A stretch of 64,000 nucleotides of DNA, taken from Dulcicalothrix desertica PCC 7102. Its GTDB lineage: Bacteria; Cyanobacteriota; Cyanobacteriia; Cyanobacteriales; Nostocaceae. Under the pieces are notes generated by a model, which had not been told where the DNA came from, did no database searches, and saw nothing but the letters and a program-made list of their open reading frames with translations. The stretch lies in NCBI RefSeq assembly GCF_003991905.1, contig NZ_RSCL01000027.1:62001-126000 (forward strand), given 5' to 3'. Below are positions 18,389 through 26,583 of this stretch, in pieces (position 1 is the first letter of the stretch; every line of letters starts with the position of its first letter). The translations under genes and the position numbers were made by a program.

Positions 18389-19699
18389 TTAGTTGAAAAT
18401 TAGGTCTAGGCGTTGTTGTGATTGTTTTAATGCTTCTGTGGGGGAGGTTTTGCCTAGCAGGACTGATTCTACTGCTCGACCTATGTTTTCTGAGACTCGG
18501 TTGTAACCTGGGAATATTGGACGAGAGCGTCCATATTTGGCTTGGTCTAAAAAGATTTTGACTGCGGGTTGTTTTTGGGCAAATTCTAGGTATTTGGGGT
18601 TTTGGCGAGATTTGATGTTTATGGGTAAATATCCTGTTCCGAGTGCTAGTTCGGTTTGAAATTCTTCGCTGAGTGCATATTCTGCAAATTTAAATGCGGC
18701 TTTTTCTCGTTCTGGCGCCGTTTTAAATAAAAATAGATTCTCACCACCAATACTTGTTGCTGGACGTTGACCAACTGGTATGGGGAATACACCAAAGTCT
18801 ATACCTTTAGCTTGAAATTCTCCTAATGTCCAAGGGCCTGTTAATTGCATGGCTACTTTACCTGCTACCAAAGCATCGGTTTCATATCCGCGTTCGGGAC
18901 CCGACAGCACAGCTGAACCATCTGTAATTAAATTTCGCCAAAGCTCTAATGCTGATATTGCTCCTTTATTATTTGCTAAATTAACGGCGCCAGCTACTTG
19001 ACTTTTACCATTTATTAAATCACCGGCGCCGCTCCACATAAACGGCAACCAGGTAAATACTGTAAATTCTCCTTTCCCTAAAGGTAGAACCATACCATGT
19101 TGGTCAATTTGTCCGTCGTTATTTGTATCGCGCGTTAGTTTTTTTGCTACTTGTCGAAATTCTTCCCAAGTGTTTGGTACTTGCACCCCGGCAGCTTTAA
19201 ACAAACTAGGACGGTAAAAAACACCGACGTTATTTGTTGCAAAAGGTACAGACCATATTTTCTGTTTGTATTCCATTGACTCGAACAGTGTCGGGTCAAT
19301 CTCTGCTTTTACAGGAGACTTATTTAAGTATTCATCTAGAGGTATTAGCGCATTGAGTTCGACTAGCTGACCACCAATAGTTGGATTGTACCATAATAAA
19401 TCAGGGGGTGCGTTTCCAACGACTGCCGCTAATATTTTCGGCATTTGCTGGTCTTGCTGCCCAACGTACAATGATTCAACTTGAATATCTGGATGAGTTT
19501 TATTGAATTTATCGACTAGCTTTTGTAGTACGTCACGGTTTGGTGGTGGGTTGACACCTTGCCACAATGTTAAGCGTATTACCCCACTATTATCAGAAGG
19601 CGCCTGACACCCTGTTATTAAGAATATGGTACACAGGAGTACTACTAGTAACCCACTGAAGGTGCTTCTATAATTGCGAGCGTTGAAAAAAAACGGCAT
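18389..19699 (-). CDS. ABC sugar-type substrate-binding lipoprotein
   Basis: Extracytoplasmic binding protein of the family-1 (maltose/oligosaccharide-like) class. I start it at ATG 19699 (MPFFFNARNYRSTFSG), because longer frames would run into yebC; this places the lipobox LITGC at a normal distance after a hydrophobic core. The mature part has family features: IRLTLWQGVNPP near the start, VDKFNKTHPDIQVE, the DNNGQID-like DTNNDGQIDQHG calcium-type loop, and GPWTLGEFQAKGIDFGVFPIP. About 436 residues, normal length. No permease or ATPase gene lies beside it, so it must work with subunits encoded elsewhere or be an orphan. The 46 bp to yebC must hold two divergent starts. Confidence 0.87.
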   Translation of the reverse strand: MPFFFNARNYRSTFSGLLVVLLCTIFLITGCQAPSDNSGVIRLTLWQGVNPPPNRDVLQKLVDKFNKTHPDIQVESLYVGQQDQQMPKILAAVVGNAPPDLLWYNPTIGGQLVELNALIPLDEYLNKSPVKAEIDPTLFESMEYKQKIWSVPFATNNVGVFYRPSLFKAAGVQVPNTWEEFRQVAKKLTRDTNNDGQIDQHGMVLPLGKGEFTVFTWLPFMWSGAGDLINGKSQVAGAVNLANNKGAISALELWRNLITDGSAVLSGPERGYETDALVAGKVAMQLTGPWTLGEFQAKGIDFGVFPIPVGQRPATSIGGENLFLFKTAPEREKAAFKFAEYALSEEFQTELALGTGYLPINIKSRQNPKYLEFAQKQPAVKIFLDQAKYGRSRPIFPGYNRVSENIGRAVESVLLGKTSPTEALKQSQQRLDLIFN

Positions 19700-19745
19700 A
19701 AGGCAAATACTTAATAAATATAGATGAGTTGACTTACGAACGATT

Positions 19746-20501
19746 ATGGCAGGACACAGTAAATGGGCAAATATTAAACGCCAAAAAGCAGTGGTTGATG
19801 CGAAAAGAGGTAAAACCTTCACGCAAATGTCACGAGCGATTATTTTGGCGGCACGCAGTGGCATTCCAGACCCAACAGGAAATTTTCAACTGCGGACGGC
19901 TATCGAAAAAGCTAAAGCTGCTGGTATTCCCAATGATAATATTGAGCGTGCCATTGCTAAAGGCGCCGGGAATTTTGCTGGTGACGGTAGCCAACTAGAA
20001 GAAATTCGTTACGAAGGTTATGGCCCAGGTGGTGTAGCTATTTTAATTGAAGCGCTGACCGATAACCGTAATCGTACTGCTGCTGAATTGCGAGTATCGT
20101 TTAGCAAAAATGGCGGAAACCTTGGTGAAACTGGTTGTGTCAGTTGGATGTTTGCCCAAAAGGGCGTATGTATCGTAGAATCTGTTAAAAATGAAGATAA
20201 ATTACTCGAAGCATCTATTGAAGGTGGCGCCGAATATTATGAAATGACCGACGAAGATACAGCCGAAGTATTTACCGAAGTGGCTGACCTCGAAACCCTT
20301 AGCCAAACCCTCAAAAATCAAGGCTTTAAAGTAACCGAAGTTGAACTACGCTGGATTCCTGATAATAGCGTTGAAGTTAGTGACGACCAACAAGCACGCA
20401 CACTCCTCAAGTTAATTGACACCCTCGAAGCATTAGATGATGTCCAAAACGTCACAGCTAATTTTGAAATGCCAGAACAATTAATGGCGGCAATAGCTTA
20501 G
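19746..20501 (+). CDS. yebC: YebC/PmpR-family (TACO1) regulator
   Basis: 251 residues, full length. It begins with the family signature MAGHSKWANIKRQKA and continues with RAIILAARSG, NFQLRTAIEKAKA and the three-domain pattern (EGYGPGGVAILIEALTDN, TGCVSWMF). YebC proteins have been linked both to DNA-binding regulation and, like mitochondrial TACO1, to easing translation of difficult stretches; the cytoplasm is the site. It is divergent from the sugar-binding lipoprotein and followed by a dead Uma2 gene. No oddities. Confidence 0.95.
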   Translation: MAGHSKWANIKRQKAVVDAKRGKTFTQMSRAIILAARSGIPDPTGNFQLRTAIEKAKAAGIPNDNIERAIAKGAGNFAGDGSQLEEIRYEGYGPGGVAILIEALTDNRNRTAAELRVSFSKNGGNLGETGCVSWMFAQKGVCIVESVKNEDKLLEASIEGGAEYYEMTDEDTAEVFTEVADLETLSQTLKNQGFKVTEVELRWIPDNSVEVSDDQQARTLLKLIDTLEALDDVQNVTANFEMPEQLMAAIA

Positions 20502-20601
20502 TTGTGCTAGCGATGTCATACAAGGCATCGCCTACTACCTTACTATTTTTACATTCAAAACTCCACATTGGTTAAGTTAAGTTATAGCTAAATGAGTTTA
20601 T

Positions 20602-20835
20602 AAGTTGTCCTTGTACGCCAAAATGAGAATCCCTGAATTTTGGTGATTCAACGGCGCCACACTACGGGTTTACGTCCTTAAAGGTCAAAAATACGAAGAA
20701 GTTCAAAATAGTCCAACATTTGAACCAGTACCAATAAAAGAAATTCCTCGCTTTATTACTGAAAGTCGAACTATTGGGCAATTAGCTGCTAAAAAAGCTT
20801 TTCGTGAATGGGTAGCTAGCTATATAAGCAAGTAG
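20602..20835 (+). pseudogene. C-terminal remnant of a Uma2-family gene
   Basis: The frame reads YAKMRIPEFW, a TGA at 20644-20646 where CGA (Arg) would be expected, then FNGATLRVYVLKGQKYEEV and SPTFEPVPIKEIPRF, ending REWVASYISK. This matches the typical Uma2 tail (IPEFWRxxG ... LRVY.LkgxxY). No N-terminal half is present upstream, so it is a decayed fragment with an in-frame stop. Confidence 0.65.
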
Positions 20836-20885
20836 TTTATGTTTGAGGTGCCCATCGTTTACAGATATTTGTGCTAGATATTTAA

Positions 20886-21578
20886 ATGAAGCTAGTTCAA
20901 GGAGCGGAATTTCTGAAAAACGTTGAAGCTAAAGGGGTTGAAAAACTTATTGCCCCACTTATTGCGCTGCTTGGTTTCGTGTTTTTAGTACAATGGCTAA
21001 TACGCGGGGATTTACGCTCCGAGTTTTCTGACCCTACTTTTAAGCAACAACAGCCACCTTTGGTAATGAAGGGGGGAGACCCATATATCCGTGCGCTGAT
21101 GCGAACGATTTCTGCTAGCGAGTCTAATACACCGCGTCCCTATTCTGTTTTATATGGTGGTAAAAATGTTAATGACCTAAGTCGTCATCCGCAAATTTGC
21201 GTCACAATAGTTAATGGACCGAATAAAGGTAACTGTTCTACTGCTGCTGGTCGCTACCAAATTATTAATACAACTTGGTATAGAATTGCTCCTCGCTATC
21301 ATCCGAATCCATCAAATTTAATGTTTTGGACGAATTATAGCTTTGAGGCAGAGTACCAAGATATGGTAGTTCATCGCTGGTTAAGTGATTCACGTGTGTG
21401 GGGCGCCGATATTCCCCAATTATTACGTCAAGGTAAAATTAATGATGTATTAAAAAGATTATCTCCGACTTGGACTAGTTTAGGATATGGTATTGAAAAT
21501 AACTCAATGAGCCGCTCTTTACCTGGTATTTATCAAAGAATGTTGCAAGATGAATTAAAAAATGCTAAAAAAGCTTGA
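20886..21578 (+). CDS. Membrane-anchored lysozyme-like muramidase
   Basis: 230 residues. Residues 22-40 (IAPLIALLGFVFLVQWL) are a membrane anchor; the rest should face the periplasm. The catalytic-type domain resembles the lambda-endolysin-like lysozyme group (GH104-like): IRALMRTISASESN with a likely catalytic Glu, PYSVLYGG, STAAGRYQI and TTWYRIA. Expected to cleave peptidoglycan glycan strands, as in cell-wall remodelling. It is not surrounded by phage genes, so a cellular role is likely. Its last 24 bp overlap the 3' end of menH on the other strand. Confidence 0.78.
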   Translation: MKLVQGAEFLKNVEAKGVEKLIAPLIALLGFVFLVQWLIRGDLRSEFSDPTFKQQQPPLVMKGGDPYIRALMRTISASESNTPRPYSVLYGGKNVNDLSRHPQICVTIVNGPNKGNCSTAAGRYQIINTTWYRIAPRYHPNPSNLMFWTNYSFEAEYQDMVVHRWLSDSRVWGADIPQLLRQGKINDVLKRLSPTWTSLGYGIENNSMSRSLPGIYQRMLQDELKNAKKA

Positions 21579-22376
21579 AACTTTTTCTGCAAAAATCTCT
21601 GGCTGTTCAAAATGAATATTATGTCCGGCGCCTGAAATTATATTCAAGTTACAATATTTACAGGCATCTACCATTTTACTATTTATGTGAATAAATTTTT
21701 TATCGTATTCTCCAACTAATAAAAGTATTGGCAGTGTATTTGTCTTTATCTTTTCCCAAAGTGATGGTTGACTTCCTGTTCCCATCCAACATAACGATTT
21801 TGCTAATTCAGCAGGGGTATTTTTAAGCCGAGTTGTAATTAGTTTCTCGTACTGAGAATGATTTTTAATATTACCGAAAATAGATTGAGTATACCAAGCG
21901 GATAAAAAGACTGTAAAATCTTCACTTGTATTGATTCGGTTGAGCTTTCTGGCTATTTGATTATCACTTTTGACTCGTTCTGAACGCTGTGTTTCTGTAG
22001 ATAAGCCAGGAGAGGCAGATTCTAGAATAACTTTTAAAAAACGTTCAGGAAAGTTTAATGTTAAATATAAAGCTAATCTACCACCCATTGAGTAACCAAT
22101 CAAAAAGCAGTTAGATATTTTTAATTCGTTAAGTAAATTAATTAGACTTTGGACTGTAAATTCCATTGTGTAATAATCATTACTTTCTAACAGTTGACTT
22201 TTTCCATGCCCTGGTAAATCAACTGTTAAAAACGAAAAATCATTTAAATATGAAATTATTGATACAACGTCTTCAAATTCTTCACAGTCACCCATAAAAC
22301 CGTGTAGAAATAGAATTGTCGGTTTACTCAAATCCCCTTGAATACAGTAGTTCAACTTATACTTATCACTCAACAT
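21555..22376 (-). CDS. menH: 2-succinyl-6-hydroxy-2,4-cyclohexadiene-1-carboxylate synthase
   Basis: 273-residue alpha/beta hydrolase of the menaquinone/phylloquinone pathway, eliminating pyruvate from SEPHCHC. Seen: the HGFMGD oxyanion region, VDLPGHGKS, nucleophile elbow GYSMGG (Ser96), the MenH-type segment SASPGLSTETQRSERVKSD, the acid in VGEYDKKF and the histidine in GAGHNIHFE. In cyanobacteria this pathway yields phylloquinone for photosystem I. No other men genes are adjacent, which is common in cyanobacteria. The family call is good; other alpha/beta hydrolases are possible but the SPGL..ETQRSER motif argues for MenH. Confidence 0.82.
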   Translation of the reverse strand: MLSDKYKLNYCIQGDLSKPTILFLHGFMGDCEEFEDVVSIISYLNDFSFLTVDLPGHGKSQLLESNDYYTMEFTVQSLINLLNELKISNCFLIGYSMGGRLALYLTLNFPERFLKVILESASPGLSTETQRSERVKSDNQIARKLNRINTSEDFTVFLSAWYTQSIFGNIKNHSQYEKLITTRLKNTPAELAKSLCWMGTGSQPSLWEKIKTNTLPILLLVGEYDKKFIHINSKMVDACKYCNLNIISGAGHNIHFEQPEIFAEKVSSFFSIF

Positions 22377-22384
22377 TTTTTAAA

Positions 22385-22438
22385 CTACTCACTACTCAGC
22401 ACTCAGCACTCAGCACTCATTACTCAGCACTCATTACT
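22385..22438. repeat. Tandem heptamer repeat (CACTCAG/CACTCAT units)
   Basis: About seven copies of a 7-mer of type ACTCAGC/ACTCATT between menH and the metal-sensor gene. The same unit recurs near 53446-53560. Short tandem heptamers are typical of heterocystous cyanobacteria. Confidence 0.85.
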
Positions 22439-22441
22439 CTA

Positions 22442-22846
22442 TTAAGGTAAAAATCTATCTAAGGCAGCTTTGAGTTGCTCGATTTCTGTTTCAATATTAC
22501 CTTCTTTCGAGGCTCTAGAAATACACTCGCTTAAGTGTTCATCCAAAACGATGCGGGCTACTCGGTCTAAGGCACCACGCACAGCAGCAATTTGTAATAG
22601 TACATCTGGACAGGGACTATTTTGTTGTACCATTGTTTTTATGCCGCGAACATGTCCTTCAATTCGCGATAGTCGGTTTACAATACGTCTAAGAGACTCT
22701 TCGCTATGTACATGAGGATGGGCTGAGTGGTCATGTGAATGGTCATGTTGATCATGTTCGATTTTGAGAGAGGAAATATCCGAGACATTTTTTAGTGAAT
22801 CAGAAACAGGCAAAGGTTCTTTTTTGAGTCGGTTGGTTCCATTCAT
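22442..22846 (-). CDS. CsoR/RcnR-family metal-sensing repressor, His-rich (InrS-like)
   Basis: 134 residues. The conserved helical core is SLRRIVNRLSRIEGHVRGI, CPDVLLQIAAVRGAL and LDEHLSEC, with the Cys of CPDV and the His and Cys of HLSEC as metal ligands. The N-terminal extension carries nine His within 21 residues (HDQHDHSHDHSAHPHVHS), as in nickel-sensing InrS of Synechocystis. CsoR/RcnR proteins derepress efflux genes when metal binds. Nickel is the likely metal, copper or cobalt are alternatives. No efflux gene lies beside it, so the target is elsewhere. The 323-bp upstream gap may hold an autoregulatory site, though I cannot point to a clear G/C-tract operator. Confidence 0.82.
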   Translation of the reverse strand: MNGTNRLKKEPLPVSDSLKNVSDISSLKIEHDQHDHSHDHSAHPHVHSEESLRRIVNRLSRIEGHVRGIKTMVQQNSPCPDVLLQIAAVRGALDRVARIVLDEHLSECISRASKEGNIETEIEQLKAALDRFLP

Positions 22847-23169
22847 GAGTAGTAAGCAAGAAGTGTTATTAAAATCAATCCTAGCCTAGATGCAAGCTAG
22901 AAAGTGGAATTACAAAGATGATAACTGTCAGGTGTAAAACCCGAATGGGCAAGTACGGATGTCTATAATAGCTTTTCCCTTACATTTACAAATAACTTTG
23001 ATAATAAGTGGTTTATGCTGTACTGCTAGGAAAACTTATCCGTTTGTTGGAGCAAGAAGTGCAACCATTAGGCGCCTTTCTTCGTCTGTTTTCTAGAGAT
23101 TTAAACCAATACGCGCGGTTTTCACACTCCCATCACTTTATTTATTGAACGAAAAATTAGGTTGTAGAT
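22847..23169. other. Divergent intergenic region, metal sensor / Deg protease
   Basis: 323 bp. A 46-codon frame from GTG 23008 to TGA 23148 (plus strand) reads VYAVLLGKLIRLLEQEVQ and on to RLFSRDLNQYARF; it resembles a protein by composition but I do not recognise it, and it has no clear ribosome-binding site. Otherwise it should hold the promoters of both flanking genes. Confidence 0.3.
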
Positions 23170-24390
23170 ATGCGATTTTCCAAACTACCTCGGTCACTCC
23201 GCCAATTTGGTACGCATGTATTAGCTATAATTATGGGGGTCATGCTAACAGTTGGCACCCTAAGCGTATCTCCTTCCATTGCTTCCCCTGTATCTAATGA
23301 CACGGCGCCAGAATTAATGCCGGAGTTAGTAGCTCAACGTCCATCAAATGCGAACGCTGCTATTGGTAACAGTAGTTTTGTAACTGCCGCAGTTAACCGA
23401 GTTGGTTCGGCAGTTGTTCGTATTGATACTGAACGTACAGTTACACGACGTACTGCTGACCCTTTTTTTGATGACCCATTTTTCCGTCGCTTCTTTGGCG
23501 ATAGTTTCCCACAACAGGCGCCGAGTCAACAGCAACGCGGTTTAGGTTCTGGTTTTATCATTGACAAAAGTAGATTAATTTTAACCAATGCCCACGTCGT
23601 CGATAAAGCTGATAGAGTTACAGTCAGACTCAAAGATGGTCGTACTCTACAAGGAAAAGTCCAGGGTGTCGATGAAGTTACCGATTTGGCGTTAGTAAAA
23701 GTTAATGCAGGCGCCGATTTACCAGTAGCAGCGTTAGGTTCATCTTCAGATGTACAAGTTGGAGACTGGGCGATTGCAGTAGGCAACCCTCTGGGACTAG
23801 ATAACACAGTAACTTTAGGTATTGTAAGTACTTTACGTCGTACTAGTCGAGATGTTGGTATTGGTAATAAACGACTCGAATTTATTCAAACCGATGCAGC
23901 GATTAACCCAGGTAACTCTGGTGGACCACTTTTAAACGCACAAGGTGAAGTAATTGGTATTAACACTGCAATTCGCGGTGATGCAATGGGTATTGGATTT
24001 GCAATTCCTATCGACAGAGCAAAATCGATTGCCTCTCAACTTCAACGTGGTGAACAAGTTTCTCACCCGTTTATTGGTATTGGCATGGAAGATTTAACTC
24101 CCGAAACGGCAAGACAATTCAATTCAAATCCTAATTCTCCTATTCAAGTGCCAGAAGTTAATGGTATTTTAGTCGCGCGTGTTGTTCCTAACTCTCCTGC
24201 TGCTGCTGCGGGAATTCGTATTGGAGACGTTGTACTTCAAGTCGATGGTAAGCGTGTAACCAAAGGTGAAGATTTACTCAATATTGTTGAGCAAAGTCGC
24301 ATCGGTCAAACTTTACAATTGAAAGTTCAGCGCGGTAGCCAAACACAGCAACTTTCTATACGTACCGCACAACTACAAGACCCTTCTTAA
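23170..24390 (+). CDS. Deg/HtrA-family serine protease (HhoA/HhoB/HtrA group)
   Basis: 406 residues, exported by the N-terminal segment 1-39 (hydrophobic VLAIIMGVMLTVGTLSV). Trypsin-like domain with catalytic His142 in TNAHVV, Asp172 in VTDLALV and Ser250 in GNSGGP, followed by one PDZ domain at about 300-395 (GILVARVVPNSPAAAAGIRI, GDVVLQVDG). Degrades or refolds damaged envelope proteins and takes part in stress and photodamage responses in cyanobacteria. One PDZ and the length fit the HhoA/HhoB/HtrA group but I cannot tell which member. A strong G/C-rich inverted repeat follows at 24401-24477. Confidence 0.92.
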   Translation: MRFSKLPRSLRQFGTHVLAIIMGVMLTVGTLSVSPSIASPVSNDTAPELMPELVAQRPSNANAAIGNSSFVTAAVNRVGSAVVRIDTERTVTRRTADPFFDDPFFRRFFGDSFPQQAPSQQQRGLGSGFIIDKSRLILTNAHVVDKADRVTVRLKDGRTLQGKVQGVDEVTDLALVKVNAGADLPVAALGSSSDVQVGDWAIAVGNPLGLDNTVTLGIVSTLRRTSRDVGIGNKRLEFIQTDAAINPGNSGGPLLNAQGEVIGINTAIRGDAMGIGFAIPIDRAKSIASQLQRGEQVSHPFIGIGMEDLTPETARQFNSNPNSPIQVPEVNGILVARVVPNSPAAAAGIRIGDVVLQVDGKRVTKGEDLLNIVEQSRIGQTLQLKVQRGSQTQQLSIRTAQLQDPS

Positions 24391-24400
24391 AGATTAGAAA

Positions 24401-24477
24401 AATCCCCCCAACCCCCCTTGATAAGGGGGGCTAAAAATGCCTCTTTTTCCCCCTTATTAAGGGGGGCTAGGGGGGAT
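24401..24477. repeat. Large inverted repeat of C-run and G-run arms
   Basis: AATCCCCCCAACCCCCCTT (24401-24419) pairs with AAGGGGGGCTAGGGGGGATT near 24459-24477. It is a well-known type of dispersed intergenic palindrome in cyanobacteria and lies between two convergent genes, so it may terminate both. A partial relative is near 48391-48412. Confidence 0.8.
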
Positions 24478-24565
24478 TCTTCTACAGTTTAAAATTAGTA
24501 AAGGGCGCAAAGCCAAAGCTTTACACCCTTCAAGTGATTATTAGCATGAATTATTTTTGGTATAA

Positions 24566-25645
24566 TTAACCACGTTGCCAAACTTTAACGGCGCCATTAG
24601 CACCAGCACTTACTAGCATTTGGCCATCTGGACTAAACACTAATTTTTTAACGCTGGATTCATGTCCGGTAAGAGTTGTAATTTCTTCGCCAGTTTGTAA
24701 ATTCCAAAGTTTAATGGTTTTATCGGCACAGCCCGAAGCAAGTACAGTACTATCACTGTTTATAGCTACAGAATATACTTCGTCGCTATGACCAACAATT
24801 ACTCCAACAAACTCTCCGGTCTGCCAGTTCCACAACTTAATTTTTCCATCAGCACAACCACAAACAAATAGTCGTGTATCTGGACTAAACGCAATTGAGA
24901 ATACTGGGGACTGCGCGTTGAAGGTCGCAATTTCAGTTTTTGTATTCAGATTCCACAGTTTTATGGTTTCGTCATAACTTCCACTCGCAAGAATTGCACC
25001 GTTACCACTAATTGCCAGAGCATTTACCCAATCGTCATGCTTGACAAAAGTAGCTGTTGCATGTTCTTCGTCTGCATTCCAAATTTGAACTGTTTTACCT
25101 CTGTCACCGGAAACGAAAGTTTTACCATCTGCACCGAACACTAGTGCATTTACTCCATACGCATGAGTAACATATTCACGAATTTGCTCACCACTAATAG
25201 TATTCCATAACTCAATACGCTGACTCAAACCAGTACTAATTAAGGTTTTGCCATCGGGACTAAAGGCAAGTGACTTTAAAATACCAGAGTTGCGCTTGAT
25301 TGTATGAATTACTTCACCAGTCTGCAAATCCCACAGTTTAATCTCTATACTACCAGTCGCTAGCATTGTTCCATCGGGACTAAATGCTACTGCCTGCGAG
25401 TTTCTCAAAAAATTATGGATGCACTTCCAACTCGTAGCTCTAAGTAACGAAGCAGTTTTTTTAACTACCTCTACTGCTACTTCTGCTAATCCTAATGTTA
25501 CCGTCTTCCCTGATGATTCCTGCACAGGCGATAACACAGCACTTTTAGCTGAAGCTTCTATTGAAGACACACGGTTTGCAGCACTTGCGGTGGATTCGGA
25601 AACAAAATTCGATATACGTGATGGTAAAAACATAGTCCCGCTCAA
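24566..25645 (-). CDS. WD40-repeat protein
   Basis: 359 residues. After an N-terminal 80-residue segment rich in Ser, Ala and Val, about seven WD40 repeats run to the end, each with the GH/FSPDGxxLxSGSxDxTIKLWN pattern (for example VAFSPDGTMLATGS, LASGSYDETIKLWN, LASGCADKTIKLWN). They should form one seven-bladed beta-propeller serving as a protein-interaction scaffold. No effector domain (kinase, NACHT, caspase) is fused, unlike many cyanobacterial WD40 proteins. The partner is unknown. It diverges from the fragment at 25681-25857. Confidence 0.9.
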   Translation of the reverse strand: MSGTMFLPSRISNFVSESTASAANRVSSIEASAKSAVLSPVQESSGKTVTLGLAEVAVEVVKKTASLLRATSWKCIHNFLRNSQAVAFSPDGTMLATGSIEIKLWDLQTGEVIHTIKRNSGILKSLAFSPDGKTLISTGLSQRIELWNTISGEQIREYVTHAYGVNALVFGADGKTFVSGDRGKTVQIWNADEEHATATFVKHDDWVNALAISGNGAILASGSYDETIKLWNLNTKTEIATFNAQSPVFSIAFSPDTRLFVCGCADGKIKLWNWQTGEFVGVIVGHSDEVYSVAINSDSTVLASGCADKTIKLWNLQTGEEITTLTGHESSVKKLVFSPDGQMLVSAGANGAVKVWQRG

Positions 25646-25680
25646 AAAATTTTAGTATTTGTGTTCTAGTAGGAGGGCGC

Positions 25681-25857
25681 CTATTTAAAGAGGCATTAAA
25701 AAGTGCTGCGAACACGGTAGACACAGGTTCAGTAACCTTGGGTACAAGCGCGCAACAGCTTGTTGGTAAAGGGTTGAGTGAGCAATCACTCGATAAATTC
25801 TCTACTTTTTGTCAACTTTCCGGCTTAAACATTACCGATTTCATGAACAAAAGTTAA
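25681..25857 (+). pseudogene. Short open fragment, possible gene remnant
   Basis: The frame reads LFKEALKSAANTVDTGSVTL and ends FCQLSGLNITDFMNKS. A good Shine-Dalgarno-like AGGAGGG lies at 25671-25677 but no ATG, GTG or TTG follows at the right distance. It is either a decayed gene or a gene whose start was lost. Not recognised. Low confidence. Confidence 0.3.
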
Positions 25858-26583
25858 AAACTGTGGATGAAAGTTGCTGTTTTTTAATTTTCTATGACAA
25901 CCCTTAACTATATTTTCCATTCTAATGCAAGAAAATAAACATAACTTTATAAAATGTTAATAGTTAATGGTTAACATATGTTAATTTTATTGTTAATCTT
26001 TGTTAGTTAACAATAAATAATCAATTGCGCTTTGGTGAGCAATGCTACTGAAAATGTATGTAAACAGTAGTATCCAAGAGCAATAACAGCAAAATTCTCC
26101 TTTTTAACCTTGTTGATGATGACGTAGTATAAGCGTGTTTTTACGCTTGTCGAAATTTGATGCTAACTGAGTAACAATGTATAAATACTTACTCAAATTA
26201 TTAAGAGATTATTAATTTTGCTCAGATATTCTAGCAGCAGCTAAAGGAAATACATAAGCAAAACAATTTAGGGAAACACCACAGCATCAATTTCACTTAC
26301 GTTGTAGCTTATTAAAAGTACTCATGCCACTCGTAGTTATACGGAAGAGCAAAGGAATTTTGCTTTAAATTTGTTAACAATTAAAAGTCGAATCATTTAC
26401 GCAAAAATCCAAGAAACCTGGTTTCCTGTTCGATGATTTGTAATAAAAACGACGATTTTGCGGTAAAAACCAGGTTTCTGAGACTTTTAAGTTTTATCTT
26501 TAGATAGCCAAGAAAGAATTTAAAATTCTGGTGGCGTATCGACGGTTCTATAATTGATTCTTGCCCTTAATAGTTCGTAAACC
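25858..26583. other. Long AT-rich intergenic region upstream of lysS
   Basis: About 730 bp with no convincing gene. Contents: clustered GTTAAT/GTTAAC motifs at about 25950-26010, a hairpin AAGCGT-loop-ACGCTT at 26131-26148, and the AAACCTGGTTT repeat element at 26412-26479. No T-box or known riboswitch pattern was recognised before lysS. Confidence 0.4.
26412..26479. repeat. AAACCTGGTTT-family element
   Basis: Left arm AGAAACCTGGTTTC and right arm AAAACCAGGTTTCT around an interior with TTGTAATAAAAACGACGAT. The element at 55776-55842 shares this interior (TTGTAATAAAAATGAAGAT), which marks them as one mobile-type family. Confidence 0.7.

Noticed and set aside
19700-19864. The longer start (19864) of the binding-protein frame
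   Set aside because: It would overlap the yebC coding region; ATG 19699 gives a proper lipoprotein signal.
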